Assembly: GCF_019320115.1 (NCBI RefSeq)
Contig: NC_089585.1
Coordinates: 145,221,769 to 145,285,768 of the forward strand
DNA from: Miscanthus floridulus
Taxonomy: Eukaryota > Streptophyta > Magnoliopsida > Poales > Poaceae
DNA length: 64,000 nt
Direction: 5' to 3'
How positions within the stretch are numbered: position 1 is the first letter of the stretch; each line of letters starts with the position of its first letter. Both the position numbers and the translations under genes were made by a program. The notes under the pieces were generated by a model. The model ran no database searches, had not been told where the DNA came from, and worked only from the letters and a program-made list of their open reading frames with translations. Of this stretch, positions 10,912 to 21,318 are shown piece by piece.

Positions 10912-12012
10912 CCCAACGAACAATGGCTAACATTCCTGCAGGCGAACTTGAGAAACTTCTTCTTTCTGCCACCGAAGAATGACGAAGACTGATATGAAAC
11001 ATATTCTCCCTAATCCTCCATCTCTGTCTTGATGCAGCCGTTTAGAAAGAAAAGTCTCCATGTTATCATGCCGAGAAAGATGTTGACGTCGTAGTTGTCG
11101 TCCTCATCTTGAACAGAGCCGCCATGGAGAAAACGAATCCACACTGCCCCCTCGCCGTCACTGAAGAGGAGGAGGAGGAAATAAATCCCCAATACCAAGA
11201 AACTTGGCATAGAAAAACTCTAGCCCTAAGGACTTGATCTACTATAAAAACTTATTAAAAGTGATGGATCCCCACTTCCTTTGACCTCTAGCGAGATGCC
11301 AGAGGGGGAAGGGAGGGGGACCAACGTTGGTGGAGACGGGGGCACGGTGGTGGCCCTACGAGTCGCGAGGGTGAGTCACATTAATACCTCCGATTTGAAA
11401 CTTCTATCACGCGGATTAAATTAAAGTCATACAATGTTTGACTCATGCTACACTTGCACACATTAATTATTTGACTCAGAATCAAATCAAATAGGAGTAC
11501 ATGAGTGTAATAATGTAGAGTCTACCCTAGCTTTGGCCGTAGTGATTTTTGTATTTTTGTTTTCTATTAATTTTGGTTATTCATTTCTTTTTTTCATTTT
11601 GTATTTTAGTTGATCCATAATCTTTCAGTGAGATTCACTTGAAGTATTTATTCTTTAATATAATATGATTGTTCTCTTGAATTTTATGATGTGTATTCTA
11701 AACTATCGCAATTTGTATCCATGGTATGTTCGATAACGTATCATGGATTGTTTCCAATTTTTTTATGCTCTAAGGTTTATCCTAGAATTTTCCCAATGTA
11801 TTCATGTAATGTTCCATGCATGTTACATATTTTTTAGTGTTCTCGTACCCATGACATATCCTGTGTTGTATTTTGATATATTCGTGCACTGTGCATAGGT
11901 GTACCACGATGTCTTTTCCTTGTTCACATAGCACTCATAAGATGTTTTATGTTATATTCTAAATTTTTTATCTAGTATCCATGGAACCTTTGATGGTATA
12001 ATTTAATTGTTC
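10912..12012. other. Spacer without recognisable gene
   Basis: The first part (to about 11400) is less AT-rich and could be a degraded gene or transposon fragment, but I find no frame with recognisable motifs. The rest is AT-rich (TATATTCTAAATT-like text) and featureless by eye. Confidence 0.4.
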
Positions 12013-12443
12013 CTATTTATGAACACAAGGTTGATATGTGTCCTTGTGGTTCGAATTTGTGATGAGTGATTGTCAACGTGATTCTCTTGGGTTGAGTTTG
12101 TGAACTAACCATGGCATGAGTTGGGTTGTGCGACATATCTCTTTGCTTGTGGTGGAGCTCGAAGGCGGCGGTCGACAACAAGGTGAAGGTCAAGTAGAGA
12201 CGTGCTGTGCCGACGGACCGGGAGCGATGAAGGACGAATGTGAGGCTTGGACTGAGGGACCAGGAGGTTGGGTGACTAGCTGCGGTGGCTGACATCTAAG
12301 ACATCGACAAACGCAAGTGCACATGGGAGTGACCGTGTTGACCGAGTCAAGATGGTGGACGTGCGAGTTGAGCGGGGCTCAGGAGGACTTGGCGATTGAT
12401 CGGTCGAGGACGGCGATGACACGTGTCGAGTGGTAGGGGACGC

Positions 12444-14737
12444 TAAAAGTGCATCTAGCCCTTTAGTGGGTTTTGGATGGTTGAATGACAACATGATTAA
12501 AGGTCTAACCTGTTTGCTAAATGTGGACAGGTAATAGGTTATCTCATAGGTACTTAATGAAAACCAAAATGATGTGTTGTTGTATAAAACAATCTAGTTC
12601 AAGCACAAGACAACAATGCAAATGGAATTCATGCAAAGGCTTATTTATTATGGGATTTCCATATTTTATGTGAAAGCAAGCTCGTAAGAATTAATTAATG
12701 AGACATGAGGGATTGCATATGGAATGGTCTCATATTTGAAGCTTGCTAAATTGAAATGAAAAAGATAACAATACAAATGAATGGTTGATTCAACACAAGA
12801 TATGACTTGATGGCTTGAGATGGTGAAGATAGAAAGGAAAGGCTTCGAGGTACTAAGCAAGGGTGAAGGGCAAGCGATGGCTTGGTGGCCGAAGAACCTA
12901 GCTAGGGTGAAGAAGAAAGTACTTGCATTTAGTTGAGGTACTAATCAAGCTATGATGGTCATATTGATGTGGAGAATCAAATCTATATTAGACAAAGTGT
13001 TTAAAGTGACTTGATGCATTTGGAGTTATTCATATTTGATGAATGGAATCAAGTCACGTGCTCAAGATGGCTATGCTCAAGTGACAAGATCAATATCAAC
13101 ATGTTGGCACCCTTACTTGATGAAGATTGAAAGAGACGGCATTAATTCAAAAGAGGTCAACTCAAGCGGTATAAATTCGTTTTTCCTTTAATCTTGAGTT
13201 TAATAGGTATGCCGTACTATTAAGAGGGATGTATCATGTTGATAGATAATGTTTCATAAGTGCTCAAGCCAACCCATGTGAGTTTTGAGTATTTGAGAGA
13301 CAAAAGAGCTAACTGATTCTTTGCTGGTATGGCAATATCGAACGTGTCCGGTATTCATACTGGACATGTCCGGTATTTGCCCAGCAATGGTAAAATTATT
13401 GTTCTCGGGTTGGTTCGTCGGGAGTTCCGACATAAGTTAGGAGTTCCGACGGTTAGGAGTTCCGGCAATGGTCATGAGTTCCGATGTCTCACGCTTTAAC
13501 TAACTTGGAGAGTTCACTGTGGTGGTCATACCGGACGTGTCCGGTATGGACGACCAGAGGCCAACGACTAGTTTTCAAATACCTTGAGAGTTGGGAGTTC
13601 TGACGGTCGGAAGTTCTGGCATGTGTCAGGAGTTCCGACACCTCACATACCTTAACTCAGTTACATGGTTTTCAAATATGCTGAGGGTCAGGAGTTCTGG
13701 CATTCATCGGGAGTTCCGACGCCTCACAACATCACTGTAACTTAGTTACCGTTGATGTACTGTAAGTCATACCGGACGTGTCCGATCCGGTATGGCAACA
13801 GCTATAAAACAACTAGTTTTTCTAAGGGGGTTATAAATACCCCAAGCCTCCACCTTTGGAGGCTGCTGATTCTGTTGATATACACACACGTTTTTGAGCC
13901 TTGCCAACTCTTCCAACCCTCTCTTAGTGAGTGATTGATCAAATTTGCCAAATTAAATTGTGGGTTGAGTGAAATTCAAAAAGAGAGCAATCTAACCACT
14001 TGAGCACTTGTGCATATTGTCAATCTCGTGACTCTCATTTGTTACTCTTAGACTCTTCGGTCCTAAATAGTTAGGCATCGCCGGAGACCACCCAAGAGAT
14101 TGTGGTTTGCCACGGAAAGTTTGTAACGATTGATTCCGCTGCCTCGGAATCAACTAGTGGAAGGAGGAAAAGGAGTTGGAAAAGACTCCGGCTAGAGTGA
14201 CCTTTGTAGTATCCTCTAGGGCTGACCTTCACTGGGTTGCCCACAACCCCCTCAACAGAGAGTAGGACTCGAACGAGTCCAAACTTTGGTAAAACAAATA
14301 TCGTGTCTTAATTCGCATTTCATTTGATATTTGTGTTGCTCTAGCTCTTGTGTAGGCTCTCTGTGTATATTGTCATCTCTAGTAGGTGCATATAGTTTAA
14401 TTTGAAGATAGAAATCAAAATGAGCAAGTTTGGGGCTGATCTGTAGAAATTGTGCATACCAGACACGTCCGGTAGTCATATCGGACATGTCCGGTAGTAG
14501 AGCTTAGTACTGAAAATATTTATTCTCTGTTCTAACTTTGTATTGTAGGGTTGTAACTTCTATATATATATTCTTTATACCTTGTTTACTCTGTGGCAAA
14601 CTTGTGAGGGGTGGTACTACACTTAATTTGGAGTTTCCATTTTGGAAACTCTCTTTACTAATCGTTTCCGCATTTAAAGGTGTCAATTTTCAGAAACGCC
14701 TATTCACCCCCTCTAGGCGACATCCTAGGTTCTTTCA
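12444..14737 (+). repeat. 5' LTR (2294 bp)
   Basis: It begins TAAAAGTGCATCTAGCCC (TG decayed to TA) and ends CTAGGTTCTTTCA. It is collinear with 21319-23612 throughout, with many substitutions and a few compensating indels in the GGAGTTCCGAC-rich part (13415-13720), so insertion is not recent. Palindromes of the form CCGGACRTGTCCGG occur near 13345, 13367, 13532, 13772 and 14483. A TATA box TATAAATA lies near 13832. Confidence 0.9.
13832..13839 (+). promoter_or_regulatory. Probable TATA box of the 5' LTR promoter
   Basis: TATAAATA sits 60 bp after the last upstream CCGG palindrome and is conserved at the same place in the 3' LTR (near 22728). Position in the LTR and conservation suggest the U3/R promoter; transcription start was not determined. 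Confidence 0.5.
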
Positions 14738-14739
14738 AT

Positions 14740-14753
14740 TGGTATCGGAGAGA
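14740..14753 (+). other. Primer-binding site (initiator Met tRNA type)
   Basis: TGGTATCGGAGAGA lies two bases after the 5' LTR. It matches the TGGTATCAGAGC pattern complementary to the 3' end of plant initiator methionine tRNA, with one visible change in the core, as usual for Ty1/copia elements. Confidence 0.8.
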
Positions 14754-14789
14754 GGTTCTCACCTAAAGCTTCACCGCCATGAGAAAAAG

Positions 14790-16784
14790 ATGTCGACGCC
14801 TATTGAGTTGGAGCCGGTGCTTCTCCAAAATGATGGTTCAAACTTTCTACCTTGGTCAATTCATGTAATCAATGCTTTTAAGGATATTAGTCCTCTTGTT
14901 GAGCATATTATGGATGCAAGCATACCTCTTCCTATAGTTGATTGGAGCACCTACAAAAATTTGTCAAAAGAGGAAGAGATATGCGTGCAACTCAATGCTC
15001 AAGCTATTAATGTCATGTTGAGTACATTGAGTGTAGAGGTTCAAGATGAGGCAATCTTCAATGGACAACCACCTCCGGAGAGTGCTCATCTCATTTGGAC
15101 TAGACTTTTTGATTTATATGGAAAATCCAAATGTGATGATGCACTTGAGATCGTGTTAATGGAAAGTATGTCCATTGTGTCTTCATGCAGCGAAGAAGCC
15201 TCACAAAACCTCAAGAGCGCCGAGCCAGAGGAAGAAGTGCAAGCAGCGCATGACTTGTTGTCTGCCTGCACATACCATACATGTCCGGTATTCATACCGG
15301 ACGTGTCTGGTATGGCCGAGGCAGCAGACCATCAAGCAGCTGTTTGCAATGATGCTCAAGCCCGGTGGCGACCAAGTGATGAGTCAACCTCAGTATCTTA
15401 TGATACTCATCACTTGTGTCTCATGGCCAAGAAAAGCAAGAAAAAGAGTAACAAGAAAGATCAAGAAAAGGAGAAAGCACAAGTAGATGATCAAGATGAG
15501 AGTGATGTTGAAGTTGAAGACAACTACAACCTTGATCATCTCAACCGCAAAGACAAGTTCATCATCATGAAGATGGTTGAAAAGAATGATAAGCTTGAAG
15601 AAGAGATTGAGAAGCAAGAGCAATCACTTCAAAAGCAAGAATTGTTTCTCATCTCCAAGATGGAACAACTAAAGGCTCTAAGTGCAAGGTATGAAAAATT
15701 GTCAATTGAGCATGCTTTAGTTACTAACTCCTCTTCTAGTGTTTCTCAACTAGAGAAGGAAAACTTTGAGCTCAAGGCAAGGCTAGATGAACTATCAAGC
15801 AAGTATAATGTGCTGCAAGCAAACTATGTTCATCTAAAGTGCTCTCATGAGGAAGTAGTAGAATCAAGCATCATGCTTGAGGTAGCTCATGAGGTTGTGA
15901 TGACATTGGTAAAATTTTCTCAACCTCTCACACATTCACTCAATAGTACACCATCTCAATTAAATATTTCTTGTACTAATGAGTGTGCTCCTCAAGCAAG
16001 CCAATCTTCGATTGAGCTAAATCTCATAGAAAACATAGAGCTCAAAGAAGAGGTGAAAAGATTAAAGAAAGATGTGATTCGGTTGAAAGGTAAGGAGAAA
16101 GCACAACCTTCTCAAGATAACCGTGATAACATGGTGAAGAAGCTTGAGAAGGGTTCAAACCTTGCTTCCTCCAAAGCCCAACAAAAGAATCACATTTCAT
16201 GTAAGGCCAACACAACCAAGAGCAAGAAACATGAAAAAAGGTTATGCTATGGTTGTGGATTATATGGACATGAGTGGGCAATGTGTCCACATAAGAGTTG
16301 GGCCGACAAGTGTGAAGTGGCCGAACAAAAGGCCTCAAACAAGTTGGCCAACCAAAAGAAAAGTGATAAACAAAGCACTTGTCTCATGAGCAAGAAATTG
16401 GGGCATCCTACCAAGAAATGCCCAATGTACAAAGAGGCAAGAAAGGAAGCCCAAGTTGCAAAAAGAAGATGTTATGGATGCAATGAGATGGGCCACAAGG
16501 TTGATAGATGTCCATACAAGCAAAGCAAGCATAGAGCAAACAAAGGTCGCATATGCTATGCTTGTAGAAGAAAGGGGCATCTAAGCTACGAATGCCAAAA
16601 TGGTAACACTCCTAAGCCGAACACATTTGTTTATAATGATAAGCATAGGAAGACCACAAATGGAGTTAGCACTAGCAAGGCGATGTATTCACCACAAACT
16701 AGTGCTAAAGCCATTTGGGTGCCTAAGCACTTGTTGACTAACCGAAAAGGACCCAACAAGAGTTGGGTACCAAAGTATGCTTAG
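14790..16784 (+). CDS. Retrotransposon Gag polyprotein with zinc knuckles
   Basis: Gag packages the element RNA into cytoplasmic particles. I chose the ATG at 14790 (MSTPIELEPVLLQNDGSNF) because it is the first after the primer site; the open frame itself extends back into the LTR. The product is 664 residues. The N-terminal region has NDGSNFLPW, like the N-domain of Ty1/copia Gag. The centre is lysine- and glutamate-rich coiled coil (about residues 230-460). The C-terminal third carries CCHC knuckles CYGCGLYGHEWAMC, CYGCNEMGHKVDRC and CYACRRKGHLSYEC, plus a degenerate one (CLMSKKLGHPTKKC) lacking the second cysteine. It ends GPNKSWVPKYA. No protease or other pol domain follows. A CCGG palindrome lies inside the coding region near 15283-15313. 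The frame is intact, unlike the second ORF of the same element. Confidence 0.9.
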   Translation: MSTPIELEPVLLQNDGSNFLPWSIHVINAFKDISPLVEHIMDASIPLPIVDWSTYKNLSKEEEICVQLNAQAINVMLSTLSVEVQDEAIFNGQPPPESAHLIWTRLFDLYGKSKCDDALEIVLMESMSIVSSCSEEASQNLKSAEPEEEVQAAHDLLSACTYHTCPVFIPDVSGMAEAADHQAAVCNDAQARWRPSDESTSVSYDTHHLCLMAKKSKKKSNKKDQEKEKAQVDDQDESDVEVEDNYNLDHLNRKDKFIIMKMVEKNDKLEEEIEKQEQSLQKQELFLISKMEQLKALSARYEKLSIEHALVTNSSSSVSQLEKENFELKARLDELSSKYNVLQANYVHLKCSHEEVVESSIMLEVAHEVVMTLVKFSQPLTHSLNSTPSQLNISCTNECAPQASQSSIELNLIENIELKEEVKRLKKDVIRLKGKEKAQPSQDNRDNMVKKLEKGSNLASSKAQQKNHISCKANTTKSKKHEKRLCYGCGLYGHEWAMCPHKSWADKCEVAEQKASNKLANQKKSDKQSTCLMSKKLGHPTKKCPMYKEARKEAQVAKRRCYGCNEMGHKVDRCPYKQSKHRANKGRICYACRRKGHLSYECQNGNTPKPNTFVYNDKHRKTTNGVSTSKAMYSPQTSAKAIWVPKHLLTNRKGPNKSWVPKYA

Positions 16785-18840
16785 GTTAATGATGTAGGTA
16801 CTTAGTGATGAGATGAAGGCTTTGGGGTGGTTGAGTAAGCAATTTGATAATATTCACTCAATCTATTAACCAATTCTTATCATAATCTCTTATATGGTTG
16901 ACCCAAAGATAATTTAATGAATATATCATTTACTTCATCTTCACCATTGGTAACAAGTACCTAAACCTTATAGAATAGCCACTTTATTTGTTTTGTGCGC
17001 AATAACTCACAAATAGGCATATTTGTGAAAAATTGAAAGTGGCTAATTAGTTTTACTTAATAATGATCATGTTTGCCATATGATGCTTTTAATAGCTCTC
17101 TAGTAGAGCAATTCATTTGTTGAGTTGCAGGTATATAATAAATAATAGAGCTAAACAAAGAATCACAAGTAGTGAATTAATTCTTTCTATCCTGCACCTA
17201 TCAGACGTGTCCGATATTACCATCGGACGTGTCTGATATGGCCAAGGACTGAAAGAAAGTGTTTCTATTTTGTGTATTTCAGACGTGTCCGATATACCTA
17301 CCGAACGTGTCCGGTATTACAGGAATCAGAACACTAATAGGATTACAACTGAGTCTTTGATCCATATATTTTCATATATTCTCAATTTACTCAGAAGCTT
17401 GTGGTTTACCAAATCTAAGTGGATTATGAGCATCTCTTGAACTCAAATTTAAATATGGCAAATTATTTATTTATGGTTCAAAATAGAAAATTGTCTCCCA
17501 TATTCTTAATAGAATAAAGTGCTAGTTGAAAGTCATTCAAATTACTTAAAGCACTTATTTAGGGGGGGCTCAGTTTCTATTTTGCACTCTTGTGGACTAA
17601 CACATTTATCTAGCATTATTTGTAGTCCTTTGAATGAAAATGTATCTAGCATGATTATTTGGCAATTAAGGTCAACATAAAGATTATCATGCTATGTATC
17701 TTCTTAGTGGTATTCTTGTGGGCTCAAGGCAAAGGTAAGTCTTTACATACATGCATTGTAAGTGCATCTAAGGCCCTTTATATGTTAGAACATGCATTTG
17801 TGTGACATAGAAAAGATGTTTTTTTAAAAACTCATTACTAGCATGTGTAGGTGGTGTGAATTTGAAAAACTATTTGAATCTTGGTCTTTGTGACCTAGCC
17901 TTGTCATGTGATAATTATAGCTCTCCTTGATTGTTTGATTGGCTAATTACACATGACATGGCTTTCTTAAGTCCACAATCTACTATGTCTCACAATCTCT
18001 CTCAAGTGATCAAAATCTGTATGCCAAATATTTGGAAAAAATAAGTGCTACTCATGGCATTTGCATAAGAAAAGTAATTACATCTTATTTGGATCAAGGA
18101 CATACATGTTTTTGGATCAAGAAATGATAGAGAAGGGGATTGGAATTAAGTGAATAAAATTTGAAAAAAGATCAGCCAGCCCATAAATACCGGACGTGTT
18201 TGGTATGAGCGGGGCTATAATAACGGCCGGTACCCCTTCGGCCCTGATCCTCTATCTCTCTTTTCTCTCCTCCAAGCCGACGCCGCCTCCTCTGTTCCAC
18301 CATATTGGCAATCAAGTGATTCCACCATGAAAAGGAAGAGAGGGAGATTGGATCGGAGGAGATTTGCATCAAGATCGAAGACTCCGGGAGTTGGATTTCC
18401 AATCGTATCTTCATTCACTCTCACAAGGTACCCTAATCCCGAACCTCATCCGATCTAAGCGGTTAGGGCATGATTTTGGAATTCCTTCGGTAGAGATGCT
18501 ACATTACTTGTCTAGAAGCAATGCCTAGAGTTTGGATTGGATTGGTTGAAGATTGGGCTAAGGACCCCAGTTAGGGTTGTTGTCCGCTCATACTACCGGA
18601 CGTGTCCGGTATGGGACAGCAAAGCAGATTTTGCTCCCTTGTTTCAATCTTCTCAGTGGTTGATTCTTAGGACTAAGTTTAATTGTCTATTGTGTTTTGT
18701 GAACCTTTTGACCTAGTTTGGTTGAGGTGATTACAAAGCATAGAACAATTATTCTTATTTCTATATATCAACTAAAATAAGCTATTGTTTGGGCATTTAT
18801 CTAAAATTCCTTGCATATCTTTGGATATAGGACAACAGCC
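16785..18840. other. Non-coding interior of the Sirevirus-type element
   Basis: Where pol would be expected there is about 2 kb of AT-rich sequence with no long frame. It contains palindrome copies near 17203-17240, 17280-17320, 18188 and 18595, and a TTAGGGGGGGCTC polypurine-like run near 17560. This is either a deletion scar or a long-standing pol-less structure. Confidence 0.6.
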
Positions 18841-20661
18841 ATGAGCAAAAGATAGGAGCCTAGGTCCAAGCATAGGCATGATACAGCTTTGGAGAAACAC
18901 AAAAAGGCAAGACAGGAAATGCATCCTAGATTTAGTCAGCAGGAGCAGGGTAGCAGCAGGGGACTCTCCAGAGCTACTAGGGGTGCTCCACAGTATAAAG
19001 AGGGAGACAATAGTTCTTCCTCTGACACAGATACAGAAGAGTATAGAGTGGAGCCCAGTACCAGGAAGAGGAAAAGCACTAATAGAGATTCAGATGGTGG
19101 TAGCTCAGATGATGAGCAAGAGATCGAGGAGGAGCAGACAGTACCTCTAGCTTAGCACCAGCCAGGTCAGGGTATGCACTATGGTTTACTTGAGCCACAT
19201 CCACCTAGTGTGCCCTCTTATGTTGCTAGAGTTGACTATCGAGGGAAAGGCATGACCAGAAGGGCCAGAGATGAAAGAAGAATTGATCCAAGGGGCTTGT
19301 CAAGGATTCAGTTTGACCATCGATTTCAGACAGCCTTTCATATGGACTTCTACACCAGTGTGATCCTCACCAGGAACCTAGTGATTGCCAGGTCTTAGTG
19401 GATTGACTGGCAGTACGCCAGAGATTTGCAGAAGGCCTCCATTGATCACGCTATTGCCATTTGTGAGCATACAGGGGTTTATGAGATTATGGAGTTCCAG
19501 TATGACTGGAACACAGAGGTGGTAGCTCAGTTCTACGCCACCCTATATGTTGAGGAGGATGAGAGGCGTATGCACTGGATGCTTGAGGGTTAGTGGTACA
19601 ATGTTGATTATGATGCTTTTGCAGCTCTACTTGGCTTCTCAGATGATGATCTTCAGAAAGATAGGATCCACATAGAGCAGGTGTTGCCTCTAGAGCAGCT
19701 TGCCTATATGTACCCACCAGGGGGTGAGAGAGGAGCAGTAAGGAAGGTTCTAGGTCTTCACCCTACTTACAGATACCTGGACAGGATGTTCAGGAAGGCC
19801 ATTGATTGCAAGGGTGGAGATAAGAGAAACATTACAGATTACTCTAGGAACCTACTCCACAGGATGGTACCTGATGCATGACCCTTCAGTGTATTTGACT
19901 TCATTTGGTGCAAGATCAGGAGTGTCGGTGAGAGGCCCCTCAAGGGCTATGGTTTTGCTCCCTACATCATGCACATGATTGAGCAGGTCACAGGACATAC
20001 CTTTGAGTATGACAAGGTACATAAGGCCCTGAAGATTATTGCAGACTTGCCTAAGGTTGGGGTACCTCCAACAGGACCAAGAGGAGGAGCAGCAGCACCA
20101 GAGGCAGATGCACCTACAGGTGGTGCAGCAGTAGGACGCGCTTCTCCTCTACCACATGCTCCTTCACGTTCTTCTCCATGTTGCCGCAGTCCTCCTCCTA
20201 TTCGCAAGATGTTCAGTGCTATCTTTGGGATGTGCAAGGACATACGGACCTATCAGCAGAAGGAGAGGGAGGCTAGGAGGAAGGATACTCAGACTTTGAA
20301 GCAGATTGCTTCTAGACTTGAGCTTGATCCTCCTAGATCTCCACTATTAGATGAGGCAGCTAGTGAGCCTGAGACTGAGGAGCAGCAGCAGGGTAGGTAC
20401 GACACAGAGTTTGCTGAGTTCCTTCAGCGACAACAGCAGTAGCAGCAGGCACCAGAGCACCCTGACACTTTACCACTATAGGCTTGGGTGCCTACTTACT
20501 CTCAGCCATGTCCCAGTGCTGCAGACGAGTATGCTTTAGACTGGTGGAGTGACCTCACGGGTAGTTTCTATGACTCGTCTGGTGCGGGTGGTTCTCGTCC
20601 AACTGGTGCTACATGCTCAGATGATGAGGATGCTGGTAGAGATGAAGACGATGATGAGTGA
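18841..20661 (+). pseudogene. Second ORF of the non-autonomous element, stop-riddled
   Basis: From ATG 18841 to TGA 20659-20661 one frame runs 607 codons without a frameshift but with internal stops: TAG at 18853, 19153, 19396, 19591, 20440 and 20479, and TGA at 19879. The translated text has a basic, serine-rich N-terminus, an acidic stretch (SSDDEQEIEEEQ), a central globular region (FDHRFQTAFHMDFYTS, AQFYATLYVEEDERRMHWML), a proline/alanine linker, a charged helix (YQQKEREARRKDTQTLKQ) and an acidic tail (DDEDAGRDEDDDE). The central part resembles the plant transposon-associated domain common in grass retroelements (I think of the Transposase_32-like family); this is recall, not a search. 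Every stop fits one C-to-T change of a CAG or CGA codon. Function is unknown; an env-like role is not supported because I see no membrane segment. Confidence 0.7.
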
Positions 20662-20724
20662 TTTCAACTTGCAGCCCCTTTGTCCTCAGTACGTCATTGT
20701 TAGACCTTTGTGGTGATAGATGAC

Positions 20725-21318
20725 AAAGGGGGAGAGAGACTGATTAAAGCTTCAGGATATTTGTTTCATTTGCTTATCTTTGTACTTGAAGATATGTACT
20801 GCAGGCTGTAGTTTTTGTTTTTTAGCTTCATTGACGTATCTTGGATTTGAGATAGATTGTATCCTATGAGAGATGAGACTCATTTATGCTTTATCTATGT
20901 ATCTCTTGAGACATGATCTTTATTTATATATTAGTGGCTTGTGGACTTGGAAAAATGTGTAATGAGTGCTATGGTTGACATACATGTGTTGTATTTATTT
21001 TCATAAGGACCATGCATGCTAGAATGAAAATATTTGATGTGATGCCTTTATATTTATTTTTGTATGATATATCTTGTCATATGCATCACGGTTTTACTTT
21101 GTCACACACACATGCACCCCACGGATGCAATAATTTAGGGGGAGTCTCCTATATGTTTTAGTATGTGTAATTGACATTTGAGGTTATTTCATGAATTCTA
21201 ATCACAAGCACATATTAAGGGGGAGCCTCTCATAAATCATTGAAGCCAAAAGTTTAAATGTTTATATTCTTTTGTAAGCTTTAATCAAGTTGTCATCAAT
21301 CACCAAAAAGGGGGAGAT
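20725..21318 (+). other. Repeated polypurine-tract motifs and 3' non-coding region
   Basis: AAAGGGGGAG (20725), TTAGGGGGAG (near 21135), TTAAGGGGGAG (near 21215) and AAAAGGGGGAGAT (21306, directly before the 3' LTR) form a series of polypurine motifs. Only the last abuts the LTR and is the likely plus-strand primer. Multiplied polypurine motifs before the 3' LTR are a known feature of Sireviruses. Confidence 0.75.

Noticed and set aside
18841..20661. Env-like protein as the second ORF of the Sirevirus-type element
   Set aside because: No signal peptide or transmembrane segment is visible; only charged and globular regions.
18841..20661. Programmed amber read-through
   Set aside because: All stops are explained by single C-to-T changes at CAG or CGA, and nothing in the sequence indicates recoding; kept only as an alternative.
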